64,000 bases of DNA. It comes from Cellulomonas hominis. GTDB taxonomy: Bacteria; Actinomycetota; Actinomycetes; Actinomycetales; Cellulomonadaceae. The stretch's first letter is position 1; each line of letters opens with the position of its first letter. This document shows, one piece after another, positions 63,371 through 64,000 of this stretch. Under the pieces are notes generated by a model, which saw nothing but the letters and a program-made list of their open reading frames with translations, was not told where the DNA came from and ran no database searches. Both the position numbers and the translations under genes were made by a program. The stretch lies in assembly GCF_014201095.1 (NCBI RefSeq), contig NZ_JACHDN010000001.1, forward strand, positions 1,054,001 to 1,118,000, written 5' to 3'.

Positions 63371-64000
63371 ATGGCCCTCGTCGCCGGGGTGGACTCCTCC
63401 ACCCAGTCCTGCAAGGTCGTCGTGCGCGACGCCGAGACCGGGGCGCTGGTGCGCACCGGCCGCGCCTCGCACCCGGACGGCACCGAGATCGACCCCCGGC
63501 ACTGGTGGGACGCCCTGCAGGCGGCCGTCGCCGACGCCGGCGGGCTGGACGACGTCGACGCGGTGGCGGTCGGCGGGCAGCAGCACGGCATGGTCGCGCT
63601 GGACGCGGACGGCGCCGTGGTCCGCGACGCGCTGCTGTGGAACGACACCCGGTCCGCGCCGTCCGCGCTGGCGCTCATCGAGGAGCTCGGCGGGCCGCAG
63701 GCCTGGGCCGACGCGATCGGCTCGGTCCCGGTCGCCTCGCTCACCGTGACGAAGCTGCGCTGGCTGCGGGACCACGAGCCGGACGCCGCCGCGCGCGTCG
63801 CCGCCGTGGCGCTGCCGCACGACTGGCTGACCTGGCGCCTGGCCGGCTTCGGCCCCGGCGCCGCGGACCTGTCCGCCCTGGCGACCGACCGCTCCGACGC
63901 GTCCGGCACCGGCTACTGGTCGCCGTTCACCGAGGACTACCGGCGCGACCTGCTGGCGCTCGGGCTCGGGCGGGACGCCGCGCTGCCGCGCGTGGTGGCC
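63371..64000 (+). CDS. xylB: Xylulokinase, 5' part (continues past the right edge)
   Basis: The first 210 residues of a FGGY kinase are visible: [20 protein letters not shown] (ATP-phosphate loop), [57 protein letters not shown] and [14 protein letters not shown]. The GQQHGMV and NDTR motifs are specific for xylulokinase rather than glycerol kinase. AAGGA lies nine bases before the ATG. It phosphorylates the xylulose made by XylA. Confidence 0.95.
   Translation, partial: MALVAGVDSSTQSCKVVVRDAETGALVRTGRASHPDGTEIDPRHWWDALQAAVADAGGLDDVDAVAVGGQQHGMVALDADGAVVRDALLWNDTRSAPSALALIEELGGPQAWADAIGSVPVASLTVTKLRWLRDHEPDAAARVAAVALPHDWLTWRLAGFGPGAADLSALATDRSDASGTGYWSPFTEDYRRDLLALGLGRDAALPRVVA

Overview
The window is about 64 kb of high-GC (roughly 73%) chromosomal DNA from an actinobacterium, most likely a Cellulomonas-like member of the Micrococcales. 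The grounds are mycothiol synthesis (mshA), a CarD-type RNA polymerase regulator, a SenX3/RegX3-type phosphate two-component system, an MsiK-type shared sugar ABC ATPase, a stand-alone groL with a GGM tail, and xylose genes under a ROK repressor. I see no prophage, insertion sequence, CRISPR array or integrated plasmid. Most of the window is core chromosome.

Layout: 75-3981 holds an EAL-HDOD signalling protein and a metabolite:H+ symporter coupled to an M20 amidohydrolase that carries an apparent one-base frameshift. 4092-4696 is a HicAB toxin-antitoxin pair behind a perfect palindrome. 4744-8747 is a helicase-associated protein overlapping an XPB-type DNA repair helicase. 8812-11648 is a TPM-domain membrane protein plus a PspA-like protein. 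11799-16035 holds a glutamine amidotransferase, an OmpR-type two-component system, an HD phosphohydrolase and a DUF4031 protein. 16201-21536 holds groL (with twin CIRCE operators), a GH15-like protein, a cold-shock protein, a LytR_C protein, a DUF3263 protein and ung. 21598-30819 holds an SGNH hydrolase, a secreted-protein/ER-type signal peptidase cluster next to its own divergent two-component system, a SnoaL-like protein, a GNAT protein, tRNA-Thr(UGU) and an MFS exporter. 30902-34243 holds a DsbA-like protein, a small membrane protein and a membrane Ser/Thr kinase. 34384-38249 holds trehalose synthesis (otsAB) and a beta-propeller protein. 38433-47394 holds msiK, DUF4032, rlmB-cysS, a LysR/EamA divergent pair, and carD-ispD-ispF. 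47751-55328 is a lipoprotein followed by the full phosphate regulon core (pstSCAB, regX3, senX3, phoU) with recognisable PHO boxes. 55424-64000 holds gpmA, an F420-type reductase, mshA, a lactonase/sugar MFS pair, a ROK repressor, xylA and the start of xylB, which runs off the right edge.

Two themes recur. First, at least 16 genes have a TANNNT -10 hexamer only 5-8 nt before the start codon and no Shine-Dalgarno sequence, so leaderless transcription looks common here. Second, long GC-rich hairpins sit a few tens of bases after many stop codons, often shared by convergent genes. A dispersed palindromic element related to GCGCCGAGACTGCAGCAG occurs three times in two intergenic gaps, once next to a four-unit 15-bp tandem repeat.

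The locus most likely to repay study is 22459-27263. It holds three secreted proteins that share one two-cysteine module, an ER-type (Ser-His) signal peptidase embedded in their operon, and a divergent histidine kinase/NarL regulator pair with palindromes in between. This looks like a regulated surface or matrix protein export system. The assignment rests on motif reading only.
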